A stretch of 64,000 bases of DNA from Falciphora oryzae (lineage: Eukaryota; Ascomycota; Sordariomycetes; Magnaporthales; Magnaporthaceae). Of the stretch, positions 1 to 12,600 are shown in pieces. How positions within the stretch are numbered: position 1 is the first letter of the stretch; each line of letters begins with the position of its first letter. The position numbers were made by a program, and so were the translations under genes. The notes under the pieces were generated by a model. The model had not been told where the DNA came from, made no database searches, and saw only the letters and a program-made list of their open reading frames with translations. The stretch spans positions 124,001 to 188,000 of the forward strand of contig JNVV01000003.1 of the NCBI GenBank assembly GCA_000733355.1. Direction: 5' to 3'.

Positions 1-1310
1 CGCATCATCGCGAAAGCACAACCCCTGGTCTCACGTTGTGAATATGGGAAGGGCGGTGACTTGGGACTTGTGCCACGCTTCGATGGACTGCCGCGGACTT
101 CTCCGTCGGGACCCAATAGGTGTTCAAGACCATCGGCGCCGACGCCCAGTCGAAGCGCCAATGGGGACGCGGGCCTCCACCAACCGGCCCAAGGATTCCT
201 CCCATATGTAGCCGGGTCCGTGTTGCATCTCGGGCTTGACGGGAGGGCGCAGCAGTAGTCGACATTGTCGGCGAGATTGGTCCGGCTTATGCCGCCCAAG
301 GGAGCGTGCTCGGAGCTTTGCATGTCGAGATGTCTCACGGGCCGGAGGCGGTCAAGAAGGTGTCTGTCTGTTCGAGAAAGCCATGGTGGTGGAACTAGTC
401 GAGCATGTCCTGGGAGTCCCGTCCGGGGAACCCATCCCCAAGGAGCGACAGACTGAAGCGTATTCTAGTCGCCCCAAAAGTCGGTCCCGGGAATCCCACC
501 CTCGTCCGGGTTGCCGACGGCATAGAAGGCGCCAGTCGTTGATGCCTCTGTGTCAGGGGCGCAGTCGCGGTCTTGGTCGATGCAGCCCTGGAGCTTCACA
601 ACCTTCACAACCAGGTTAGGGGTGGCGCACGAGGGCTCCGAACCTGCTTGTCGTCAGGCGGGCCGAGTCCGCCACGCGTGCGTTATTGCGAATGGCAACA
701 GATCTGAACAGGCGATATCGGGCAGGTCGAGGCGTGGAGGGCATTTTGGGTGGCAGTCACTTTCACAGCTCTACCTAATCACAGCCCACCGCGCTTCCAT
801 GTGTGTAAATCACAAAAAGACAGCCGCCCCACAGAGACCTGCAGTGACTTCGCAGTCACTGCAAGCCACTGCGAGGCCATAATTATTCAATCGGTGCACG
901 AACATCCGCCATGGGCCGAGACAGAGAAGTGATAGACGGAGGGCAGACGGAGGCTCGAGAGTGGCAGGAGAAGAAAGTTTTTTTCTGCCGGTTGTGTGAC
1001 CCGTCAATGACAAGCCCGCCGTCCCTCCTCGTCCTCGTCTGCCATTGGGTGCTGGCCAGCGCTTGTCTCACTCCGGCACCTTTCTCGCATGAGGCGAGGG
1101 GCGGGGACCACGAGGACAAACATGCCCCATCCCGTGGCATGTGTGGCAGCCACTCCCCCTCTGCTGCACCTGCATGGCGGGAACTGGGTGAGTCTTAACT
1201 GCTTATCTTGGCGCGTACAGCTTTCGGGACACTCGAGATTATCGGCCCCTGCGGCAATCTCACTCTTCCTCGAATAGCTGCTCTTGCGTTTCACGCTCTG
1301 CGGCGACATG
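1..1310. other. Left-edge region, no definable gene
   Basis: No reading frame here gives a recognisable protein. On the + strand, about positions 250-480 have protein-like stretches in two different frames (for example GPAYAAQGSVLGAL, then VVELVEHVLG), but both are closed by stops and I cannot join them with credible splice sites. This could be a decayed coding fragment or chance. The rest is the 3' flank of the helicase gene that ends at 1311. Confidence 0.4.
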
Positions 1311-4300
1311 TTAGTCGTCGCTCGTCCCGATATCGGCGAAAGATTGCTTCTCATGCGCTCGCCTGTAATGCTTCGTCCACTTACGCCAGATTCGGTTTGC
1401 CGAGTCAACAACGACCTGTGCCTTGATTAAAAGTTTGTCCTTGTACTGCTGCTCGTCCTTGGTCCCTGAACGGATCTTGTTGGGCTGGGCCTGAATCCGG
1501 TAGTGAGGTCAAATTAGTAGGCGTGAGACACAAGACGAAGCCTCCACACACTACTGCCCGTCGATCAAGAGCGAGTGAGAAGGGAGAGAGGACAGAGCCC
1601 ATTACCTGCATCAAGACTGGGACAAGTTCCTTGGGGTCGGCGTTGGCGACGGAAACGACGGTTTTGAAGCCGTTGTCCCAAAAGACCCGGCTACCGCGAT
1701 TGCACAGAAATTCGATGTCAGTCACGGTCGACGCCACCGATAGAGCCGCAACCACAAGGGGAAAACACTCACGCTGTGCGACTCTTCACAAAAGTGATTT
1801 GGGCCAGGGAGAGCAGGTCGGCCTTTGCTCCTGCTTTGAGCCGGTCGGAAAAATGATCCAGCACCGACGACAGGGCACTGAGATGTCAAGGGATTGTCAG
1901 TCCAGTCCGGGCTGCATTCGATGTTAGGAAGGCCGGCTCACCCCCAGTCCATATGCTGGCAGAACTTGACCATACCGGCGGCAAAGCCCTGGCAGTTTTG
2001 CGCCAAGTTCTGCACGGCACCCCGGGGCACATCGTACTTTTTGGCGACGACATGCACCGGCATTTCGTTGCAGAGATCTCGCAGCTGTAACGCAGCATAG
2101 AACCTGCGGTACACCCGGGCAAGTTCCTTCTCCTCGTCGGTAGATTCTCGGAGCTGGCCGCCCTGCATCATTCTAGTAATCTCGGTCGGCTTGAGCCCGA
2201 GGAGCTTCAGAACGCGGAGGCCACTCTCGTCAAGCGCCTCCATCTCGTTCCAGAACACGCGCCAGTTTATATCGGTTGCGAAGTCGTGTACTGGTGTGAA
2301 GGTGTACAGGATGTGCATGTCACCGTCCATCACGAAAGCCTTCAGGGCCTTCTTAAGCTCTTTATGGATAAACACGCCGTCCTCGGGGTCGAGGGCACTA
2401 GCAACGATTGCCTTCCCAAGTTGGGTTGCTTGGAAATCGGAATACTCGTCAATAGCGATAAAGCCCATAGTCTGCAGGTTCATGAGGGAAGTTTTGACAA
2501 GGGAATTGATAGTCGCGAGGTCGGTGGTTCGTGCGAGCAAGGTTTTGCGGATATAGTCGTCGAGGGATGCTCGCCCGGTAGCCAGCTTTATGGCAATGAC
2601 CTCCAAAAGTGCGCTAAGTAGGACATGAGCTTTCTGTGTTCTGGGACATGGGGACATGGATCTGGAGCGAGACGCATACCGTTGGATTCTCTGCCGATCT
2701 GTCATCAAAGAGCTGCACACCTGCGGGAGTTCAGCGTGCATGAGACCTAGAACGTCTTCTAATTCGGTGGCTCGGCAGCACAGATACGTCTCCCCAACTT
2801 CATCCTTGCCTTTTCTGCCGGCCCTGCCTCTCATTTGACGCCTGCGCCCAAATGTTAGTGTTTGCGCAACAACCAGTGGTGAAGGAGCTTTAAGGGCGAG
2901 ATCTTACAGCATCGATGGGCCGACGAGTTCCCGACCCATGCGTGCGTTGTGAAGTATTACCCGCCGAGCAGGAAGATTTATGCCCGCAGCAAGACTGCAG
3001 GTAGCGACACACACTTTCAAGATGCCGCCATCATAGCCCTTGGCAACAAGGTCACGTTCCTCTGACGTCAAACCTGCCTGTACAGCGTCAGTAACCAGTG
3101 TTATCTCCGTACCAGGCTTGCTTATCCGTACATCTGAGCAGGCGTGTTAGTTATAAGAACACTCCGTGGAAAGTGAATGGCTGGCAGGGTAAGCCTTACG
3201 ATGAAAAGCGACTCCGTATGGGATGGTCTGGAGAAGCACGGGGTCCAAGCCGCAGTTCAGATCTTGCAGGTCTGCAAGAAGCTCTCTTCTTCGATCCATG
3301 ACAACACGTTCGACTTCGGCCAGGGCGGGCATCGTCCTACTAATCAACATGGCATCAGACTCGCACATAGCGCGACTTCCGGAGAAAACCAGCACTCCGT
3401 ATCCCGATCTGGCAGTCTCGTTGGCTAGGGCCACGACAGCGTTGAGGACAGGGTCCTTGAGCTCCTTGTGAGAGGAGGGGTCAATCGTCCGTGTTGGGCA
3501 GCTGGGCGTCTGCGATGATCGGCGGTGCTCTCCGTCTATTTGACCGGCCGTCCGTATCATATTGCTGGTGGTGGCTGCCGGGTAGACACTACTGTCGCAC
3601 ACGAGATGCTCCTCAATGGGGACTGGTCGATAGTGAGTTTCGTACGAGTGCCCACCCAGCCACGTAGAGAGCAAGTTGGCATTCTAAGTGGTGCCATCGC
3701 CCGCAAATCAGCTGCCGTCTCGATCTGAAGCGGGAGCAAAGCCCGTACCAAAGGACTCACTGCTAGAGTGGCACTCATGCCGACGATTTGTATGGGATGC
3801 TCGAGACACAAGAGCTTAGTGGCCAGGAGCTCGAAGAGATAGCCCCTATAATCATCATCAATCATATGGAGTTCGTCCAGGACAACGACCCGCAGCTTGT
3901 TGATTGAGCAGTCATCGATGGCTGTGTTGACAAGGGCATTTGCCTAGCAGAGGATTTAGAATAAGCAAGACAAGATAAAGCATAAAGGACCATGATAGCG
4001 TTCAGAAAAGGGGTGGTAAGCAGACACACCTTCTCAAGCGTGCATACTCCAATATCAAAGTCTGACCAGGTGTGCTTCAGGTTGCTGCCTCCGAAAAAGC
4101 CAGCCTACGACATCCTTGTAAGCGGATCGCCATTGCAATCACCATAGTGGCAAGGCTTACTTACAACCCTGATTGTGTCCTCGTCGGCGCGTCGGCGCCA
4201 GATGCTGTTCTCTCTGGCTTCCTTCGCCGCCGTGGTCGTGCCATGCGTGATATCGCGGACGATCCCACGGAGCCACCGTACCTTTTCTTGGACTAGAGCA

Positions 4301-4884
4301 ACATAGGGAAGCACCAGAAGCGACTTGGACTCTGGGTTCTGGACTATCCGCTTGAGCATGAGTAAATCTGCCACGAGGCTTTTCCCTCCACCGGTAGGGG
4401 CCGTGTAGACGAGATTCTTTTCGCCATCGAGGAGGCCTGGGCCGAGCAAGCACAGCTTCTGCCAGGGGTAGATGGACTTTATTCCCAGAGAAGCAAAGTT
4501 GTCAACCAGTTGTCGTGGGAGGCCGTAGAGCGGGTGGGAAAGCGAGAGCAGGGGGTCTAGGGTAGCCGTCGGTGTCGCCTGGATCTCCCTGCGCTGCGAG
4601 TAGTCCGAAATCGCCGCGTCGGCCGTTGGGACGACGTGGTTTATAGCACTGGCAGCAAGCCGAGGCGCCTCTTTGGCGAGAGCAACCTGTTGCCGAGGAG
4701 GAGGGCTTTGCATGTTTGGCCTCTCCGCCGGAGCGACAGTGGAGACGGTGGCGTCTCCGTGGCCAACTAGGTACGAATGCGGACGCTTTTGACCTGCAAC
4801 AGCAACTGTTGTCTGGATCGTCGTCCGCCGCTCGTTAGCGACATCGAACGAGGTCTTGTGCCAGATGCCCAGCCGGTTGGACAT
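1311..4884 (-). CDS. POLQ/HELQ-type superfamily 2 DNA helicase, no polymerase domain
   Basis: ATP-dependent 3'-5' DNA helicase of the Ski2-like Hel308/POLQ group, expected to act in the nucleus in replication-fork and double-strand-break repair. Splicing I infer: 4884-4165, 4104-4030, 3943-3761, 3683-3200, 3133-3132 (2 bases), 3077-2908, 2841-2680, 2613-1942, 1877-1773, 1690-1606, 1490-1311, giving about 945 residues. Motif I reads TAPTGGGKS, motif II DELH, motif III GMSATL, motif V ATCSLAAGINLPARR, and motif VI QMRGRAGRKGKDE. The C-terminal part has the winged-helix and ratchet regions and a helix-hairpin-helix (NGFKTVVSVANADPKELV) that resembles human POLQ more than HELQ. No family A polymerase domain follows: the frame stops 59 codons after the last junction. 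The start at 4884 is the first ATG of the long first exon; an upstream exon behind the A-rich tract at 4941-4975 cannot be excluded. Between the two His of HHAGL and the Ala lies either an 18-residue insertion or a 54-base intron. Confidence 0.88.
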
Positions 4885-7800
4885 GTTGGTGGATCGGCCG
4901 AGGGCGGCACTTGTTCATCACGTCAGACCGTCAAGCAAAGGAAAAAAAAAGAAAAAAAAAAGAAAAAAAAAAAAAGCAAGATGCGTGCAAATAGCGTTTT
5001 GGTGGCGAGTCGAGCTCAATCACAGGCTTTTATTGCGTTCAATTGTTCTGCAGCGCTGTGGGTGGTCCAAAGAGGGGCTCGAGCAGGCAGGCAAGCTCGA
5101 GGTGGCGTGTTTGACGCGACTTGCTGAGGTCGCAGATGCACCAAACCAACACCGGGTCACGTTTTTCTTTCGTTTTTGTCTCGTCTTGCCTCGATTGGTG
5201 GCTGTTTCCTTTTCCCCCTCAGGATCCGTCAAATTGCTCAAACCGGCAAGATGGGCCAGCACGTGCATCTAGCTACCGTTTCCGGACTCACCCCTGCGCA
5301 CTGACAGGGATCTTTGATGGCTTGAGTGGGGGCGGCAGGCCCGGCAGGCCCGCCCGTGCAGGTGGTGCAGCACAAACCCGACACCCAACTTACTTTCGAC
5401 TGGCGAAGACAGACGCGGCCAGCTGTGTTGGGCCTGGGCATACGCCAAGCGGAGGTGGATGCGCTAAATGCCACGGTTGGAGCGGCGAGCAGCGTTGGGG
5501 GGAAGGGCAGCAGCGACAGCGACGGTTTTCGTAGCGCGTGGGAAGCCGTCTCCCTCGCAAGGGCCTTTGAATGGAAAGGCAGGAGAGCCGAGGCGGCGCG
5601 GGCGCGCGATTGATGCTTGACAATGGGGAGCCACACTGGGAGCCAAAGAGGCGCGCGGTGGGTTGGGCAAACCCTGCGGATCGGTGACGAGTTCTAAAGG
5701 ATCCTGGTCGGGCCCCACAATTGGCGAGCCGCGACCGCGACAAGATTTGCTGCGTTTTGCTGCCACCCCATCGTGTTTCTGCGTTGTCCAGGACGGCAAA
5801 GCGGTGCAAATTGAATCCAGAGCGAACGGTCGGTCAGTCAACCGTAAACCTTGCGTTCCAAGACACGCTGAACGAATGGTCTCCAGCCCGCCGGCTTCTC
5901 CCGTCCGCCAGCGCGGATGGTGTGAACGGCCGCCTCAGTAGGTACCCCGCGCCGAATCGAGCCGGAAACCATCCGGACGTCGTCCCTTTCCCTCATGAAC
6001 CCAAAATAACCCCCAGCAGCCTCTCCTGGCTACGAGTCGCAAACCTGCAAAATTGGACACATCTCCGTTCATCCCTACACCCCCATATATGTGGCATGGC
6101 CGGTTGCCAAGACATGGCCCAAATGGTGTGGATTGCATCCGTCTCTGCCTGGCTCCGGTCAGGAGCTTACTGCGCACGCGGTAGGGAGCATCGGAACGAC
6201 GAGCGAGTGGTCGCACGTCAGCAGGGGGGCAGACTGACTGTCTTGGGCCAGCCCCGACGCGTGCGGAGACTCGGTTTCCCAGCGCTATCTGTCGCCGCCA
6301 AATAGCAGCCGGGCCATGGCTGGCGTACAGGGCACTCTAGCGAAGTGTTTGTCATAATCCCATCAATTCTTAGAGGCAATGACCTATATTCCAAGGTGTG
6401 CATGAGATTTTTTTTTTTTTTCTTTCTTTTTATTCGACCTGCTCCACACACTAAACCACAAGGCGGCGTGGGCGGACGCCCACGGAAAGCCTCATGGCGT
6501 CGCAGGCAGAAGGGAGGTGGCGAACTGACCACGGGGTACAGGTACAAGCTACATTTCGATTTTAAATGCGCACTAAGGAGGGTGTGGTGGTTAGAAGGAA
6601 TGGTGGATGGCGCAGCCGCATGCTCACCACCTCACCTACTTTCCCCTCCACGTAACACCAACGCCCCGACCGATATCACCCCAGGCAGCCAGTCGGCAGA
6701 TGAGTTGTGGGCATTTCGGAGCCTGGGGAGATAGATGGGTAGACCACAAATACCTGTCTTTGGCCAGACAGAGAGGCCAGTGTCCTTTGGATCGACTAGC
6801 CTCACGTTACTCGGAGAAATCCGCGGGCAGAAGAAATGGAAGGCGGAAAATGGAAAGAATGGGTGGGGACAATGAGCGGCCAACATGTGGTGACTTGAAA
6901 CAAACAATGCACACCCATTCTGTGGTCGTTGACCGGAGCACAACCGTTCATTTTTTGTGTCCCTAAATTCATCCAAAGCCGCCATTTACACCTCTTTCTC
7001 GGGCCCTTTCCCTACCTGTCCATCGATCCATCTAAGCGCCAGCCGACAACTTCCACCCAGGTACCCAGGTAGGTATACGTAAACGTGGACTAGCTACACC
7101 TACCTCTAGGTATGCACCCGGGCGGCGAGGGGCGGAAGGGATGGTACTTGAGGCACCCCATCCGTGGAAACCGGCGAACTTCCATGCCGCATCTGCCACT
7201 CGATCCACCACCCATGCTGAACGTCAGTGCGACACTCATCACCCGACTTTAACAACAACCAGCGAGCAAATAACTTGGGAGGTACCTGCTCAGAGATTTC
7301 TGCCATCAAAACGGAGCCACAACGGCGTCAAGGCGTTGCGGGTGAACCACACCAAACGGCAACAATCCGAGATATCCACGCTCCAGTCGGTCGGGCTGCG
7401 TTGGAGAGACGGCGGAGTACTACGCATATGAACTAACATTTGGGGCTGGCTATCCCACCGCGGTATGCAGGTGTCGTGGGATTCTGGGCATTCATGGCGC
7501 GCATTGGATTTCGATTCTCTGGGTCAAGGCGAGGAGCAGCCTCTAGGGAACTGCGGCGTGGGTACCTAAGCAAGCGGGCGACTGACTGGATCAGCCGCCC
7601 AAGCGGGGCGGGAGCATCCATTTCTCTCTCAAATCTTACCAGTCACTTTTTCAAACCTTGGGCGCGAGGATGCCGCGGGAAAAGAAGTCTTCTCAGCGCA
7701 CAAGACAGACTCGGGCAGACTGGAAGCATTGATTGTTCCCCAGACGTAATTGTTTTCTAGTACATCTCGCTTGGAGACAGGGGGGCGAGATACCTCCACC

Positions 7801-9689
7801 GTTGGTGGTGTAGAAAAGCAAAGCGCTCGCGAAATCTCGGCATCTTGCCGATGCGGCGTCCATTATATCATCCGCCAGTTTTGAATGGCGAGGCGCGATA
7901 GTCAAACAAACCAGGGTGCACACCGGCCCGTAGGCATGCCATCGGGCTCCTCTGTCCAGTGGTAGTTGGAAGATGGGGAGGGAGGGAAAATGCAACGGAG
8001 AAATGGTGAAAGAAGACCATAGAGCAAGGAGGGTCAAAGGGTGATCGAATATGGAGGACCGATATCTCTCAATAGGGTCCATGGACCCGCGAGTATAGCA
8101 CGCACGCACATCTAGGGTATGAGAATGGATGAGTCGTGGAGGGGGGCGAAAGGCAAGGTGACGTGGTAAAGCCAGGCATGGGAGGCTTGACAAGACGAGG
8201 AACGAGGCAGGAGCCCCGGAAAAGGATAAGGTGGCCCAGCAAAGATGGAACAGGAAACGGACCCAATCATAGCATCAATTTGCGAGCGGCACTCGTGGCT
8301 GGGGATCTCATGTCTCTCGAGCCGGACCCAGCGGGGAGCGTTTCGCTCTCTCCCTCCCTGTCGTCTCCTCTGCTCGTAGGGCCCTGGCGGACAGATTCTT
8401 TGCACGCCGCTCGGGTGTGACGCGGAAGGAGACCAGGAGCTGGGGCTGCAGCCCGTCCATCGAGAATTTGATGGATGGATGGGCGGACGGATGGATGATG
8501 CGAGGTGCGCATGCTGGGGAACATCGCGTGTCTACCTTGCCTACGTGCCAGGCATTTTTCCCACCCCTTGCCAGCGCCGCTTCTGCTTGTCCCAGTCCAT
8601 GCAGTCAGTCCCAGGTGTGGATTGGCCTGAGGTCCGGTCTGGTCTGTGTGTGAAAATCAATGGATTGGACCGAATGGGGACCCAGTCTGGCAAAGTACCT
8701 CTAGGGTAGCCAAGAAAGCTGCAGGGTCTAGTCTTGGGCGGTGGCTTTGCTGGTGTGCAGGGGGGCCTGTTGACGGAGACCCCCTGCAAGGTACAAACGA
8801 GATACATGCCGCCCTCATCCAAATCTCAACGACGGGCTGGGGAAGTACCCAGGTACCTCTGGGACGGCCGAATCAGAGAGACGGGCGGCCAGCGCCTTGC
8901 GGCCAGGCCCTTGTCCCCCCAGCGCAGGCCGTAGTGCCTGGGGGCGTTTGGGTGGTGCCCGCCGAATGCCACCCAGATGCCACCACCCTGACCCATCATA
9001 TCCGCCTTGGGACATCGTTCATCTTCTTATTCCCTACCCTCTTCCTCTCTCCGTTCTCTCCTCCACATAATTCCTACGCAACGTCTGCCTCGAACACCTC
9101 CCCGTAGTTTTTTTCTCCGACCCCGAATCACTGCAGTCGGATTACTCCATCGCCTTCCCTTTCTGCCCCAGGCCATGAGTCCCATCTTCTGAACCTTGGC
9201 CAGCCGCCCTCTTTTTTTTTTATTTTTCTTAGAATTTCCCGAGCCTGGAGCCCTTGGCTGCCAGACCCTCTCCTCTGCCTGTTCCCGCACCTTGAACATC
9301 GCAGATATCTATCCTTTCCCCTTTGCCCCCCGCGACAGAACACGCCGCCTTCGTTTCATCAATCCTTTCTGCGTGCAGGAGCACCGGTATCCAGAAGCAG
9401 CAGAGGCACTTCCTACTCGCCTGCCTGGGATCCTGGATCACTGGCATGCATCAACCATCGTGCGGCTCGATAACTCACTTGCCCACCTCGCACCTCGTCA
9501 CCCAGCCGTCATCGCAACCCAGGCGCCTGGCGTTTTGACGGCCGCGCCCGTCACTCTTTCCCCATTCCCACTTCAACTGCTAGGCCGCGCCGCCCTCGCT
9601 GGCGACATCCCCGTTTTGTCGGCTCCTAAGAGCCTCGTCCTCGGGCAGTAGCTGAGCGCGGCGAACCGCTCGGTGAATTGCCCGGTGCC
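4885..9689. other. Long divergent intergenic region between helicase and SNT2-like gene
   Basis: About 4.8 kb with no reading frame I can defend on either strand. It holds homopurine/homopyrimidine runs (4941-4975, 6408-6430), GGTACC/TAGGT-type motifs (for example 7058-7111 and 8845-8860), and a pyrimidine-rich stretch at about 9020-9360 that looks like the promoter and 5' leader of the gene starting at 9690. Its size fits the large regulatory regions usual upstream of fungal transcription and chromatin regulators. Confidence 0.5.
4941..4975. repeat. Interrupted poly(A) tract
   Basis: Runs of 9-13 A separated by single G, read as a C-interrupted T tract on the minus strand just upstream of the helicase start. 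It could be the pyrimidine tract of a 5' intron or simply a low-complexity promoter element. Confidence 0.8.
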
Positions 9690-12600
9690 ATGGCCCAGAA
9701 GCCGCAGGGCTCGGGTGCCTCTGATGGCCAGTCTGCATCGGCAAGAGGGACTGCAGACGCCACGCCATCCAGCAAGCAATCAAACTCGGCTCATTCTTCG
9801 GTTTTGCCCAGGATGTCGGACCCCGGCCCCAGTCACGGGCACGCTGCCGCCACGTCTGAGCCGATGGCGAAGTCCAACTCGTCAGGCTCAAACCCGCCCT
9901 CGTTCAAGGACGCAGCCGGCAGCACCGCGTCGCCCTACGGCACGCGGTCTCGGAACAGGAATGGCAGCTCCCGGCCCAATTACGCAGAGGACAAAGATAT
10001 CGACATGGAGATCTTTGAACTCTACCCCGGGAGGGCCGACGACGATGCCAAGAAAGCATCACGCCCGGTCGCGTCAACGGCCCTCAGTAACAACAGCACT
10101 ACCGCTACCAGCGCCGCCGCCGCCGCCGCCGCCGCCACCCCTGCCGCTGCTGCTGCCGCGACCGCCGCGGTGAATGATGCGCCGCCACCGCGCGCGTCCG
10201 GCGGCTCCTCTAGGAAGCCTCTTCCCTCTGACAGCAAGCATTCGCAGAACGGCGCCAAGGACCAGTCATCAAATACTCATCTGACAGCCGCTGCCGCCGC
10301 CGCCCCGGCCCCGGCACAATCGTCCTCCAAGAAGCGCAAGGCCGCATCGCAGGCCAGCCAGTCTTCCTACGCGGCGGCCGCAGATTCTCCCAGCGCGGCG
10401 GTCGTTGGCAAGAAATCCGCCAATGCTAGTAGTGCCCCATCTAACGCGGCCGCGCACAGGGGCTACGCGACCACTAATTTGCTCACGTTTGAGGCCTGCC
10501 GTAACACGCCCAAGGACGGCAAGATGATTGCCGACGACGGCACGGAACTGGAGGTCAACGGTGAGCAAGTCTACACTATTCCCTGATGAATTTTTTTTCC
10601 CTCATAGTTTTCCTCATTTCCCCCATTCTTTTTCTGTGTTTTATTTTATCTTTTTGTTCCCAGTACATCGTTTCTCCTTTCTTCTTTTTGTTTTTTATGT
10701 TCTCATTTTCCCTCTCCTTCGCTTCCCGTTCCCTGGTCACCGCCACCCTTGCAACGCTACCCACCCATAATTTTGTCCCTGCTAACCAGCGTCAGACCAT
10801 GTTTACTTGGTGTGCGAGCCTCCGGGCGAGCCGTACTATCTTGCACGGATCATGGAATTTCTTCACATCAAGAATGACCCCACACAGCCCGTGGACGCGC
10901 TGCGCGTCAACTGGTATTATCGGCCAAAGGACATCGCGCGCAAGGTCAACGACACGCGGGCAGTCTTTGCGACGATGCACTCGGATGTCAGCCCGCTGAC
11001 CTCGCTGCGTGGCAAATGTGTCATCAGGCACAAGGCCGAAATTGCCAAGCTGGACGAGTATCGCAAAAACCCGGATTGCTTTTGGTTCGAAAAGCTGTAC
11101 GACCGGTACATCCAGAAGAACTACGAGGTCATCCCGACGTTTCAGATCATCAACGTGCCCGAAAAGGTCAAGAAGGTTCTCGACGACCGCTGGAAGTACA
11201 TCCTGGTGGAGCAGGGCCGCGGCAAGGAGCTCACGAGTGCCGTCAAGCTGTGCAAGAGGTGTTCGGGCTACTGCGCGAGGTAAGTGGTGGACCCCACCAA
11301 GTCAAGTTCCGCACCGCCCCGTGGTTGGGCCAAATCAAAGTCGCTGACGCTCGGGCCACCAGCAACGATTCGGTTGACTGTGCCGTGTGTCAGAACACCT
11401 ACCACATGAACTGTGTGCGACCCCCCTTGCTCAAGAAGCCGTCACGTGGATTTGCCTGGTCATGTGCCGCCTGCAGCCGCGCCCAGGAGCGCAAGCTTGA
11501 GGCCCGCAACACTCCCAATGTCGGCCTCGACTCCAACGCCGAGCCTGATGACGAGGAGCTCTATGACGAGGAGGAGGATGACCTGGCCGCTGCCGATACG
11601 GGCCGCACCAGCCCTGCCGACGGCGATGACGAGCCCCATGCCCCCGTCAGCGCCGAGCAGATGTACCATGCCAGCCTGTGGCCCTACCGTTACTTGGGAA
11701 TTCACTGCAAGGTCGAGGACGTGCTGGACTATGACGACCGCATTTACCCCCGCGCATCGACTCGCATAGGCCCCCGCCACCAGGCCATCGTCCCCGACTG
11801 GCCAGGGCGCCCCGTTGAGTATGTCAAGCCAGCCGAGGTCGAAATCAAGAAGTCCGGACGCAAGGATGGACGGCTGTCCAAGGAGGCGCAGGCGGCTCTC
11901 GAGGCCGAGAAGATCGCAAAGTCAAAGCGCCCGAAATGGGTGCAGGACGAGCCCGCGGGATACGTGGCGCGAGGCGAGGACTACGACAACGACGACCCCC
12001 GCAACACAGCACAGCTTCTCTGGAAGCCACTGGACACCGAGGCTGGCGGCCTCCCCGAAAATGTGATCGAGATTTACATGAGCCGGGTGAGGCAGATGAA
12101 CGGCACCACGCTGCGCCTCCCGCCCGAGTCGACCAACCTCCTGGATGCTGCCCGAGACGTCCTCTTTGCGCACGACTACGACTTTAAGGAGGCTCTCATT
12201 GAGCTGCCGCTCCTGGACAAGGAGGTGTTCAGAGAGCCTGAGTTGAGCCCGGCTGAGGTGAAAAAGTTCGAGGAGGGCGTTGCCAAGTTCGGATCGGAGC
12301 TCCACAGTGTGAAGAAGCACGTCAAGACGGTTTCGCCTGGGGATATTGTGCGCTTCTACTACACGTGGAAGAAGTCCAAGCGCGGCAAGGATGTTTGGGG
12401 CAACTACTCGGGCCGCAAGAGCAAAAAGGAGGTTAAGGAGGCCAAGAAGACCGAGGCGGCATCCCAGAGCAAGATGCAGGATGATGTTGCCGACGACCAC
12501 GACGACTCGGCATTCGACGCCGACAAGGCCCGCGAGAAGAAGCGCCAGTTCATCTGTAAGTTTTGCAACACGAAGCACTCGAGGCAGTGGCGGCGCGCGC

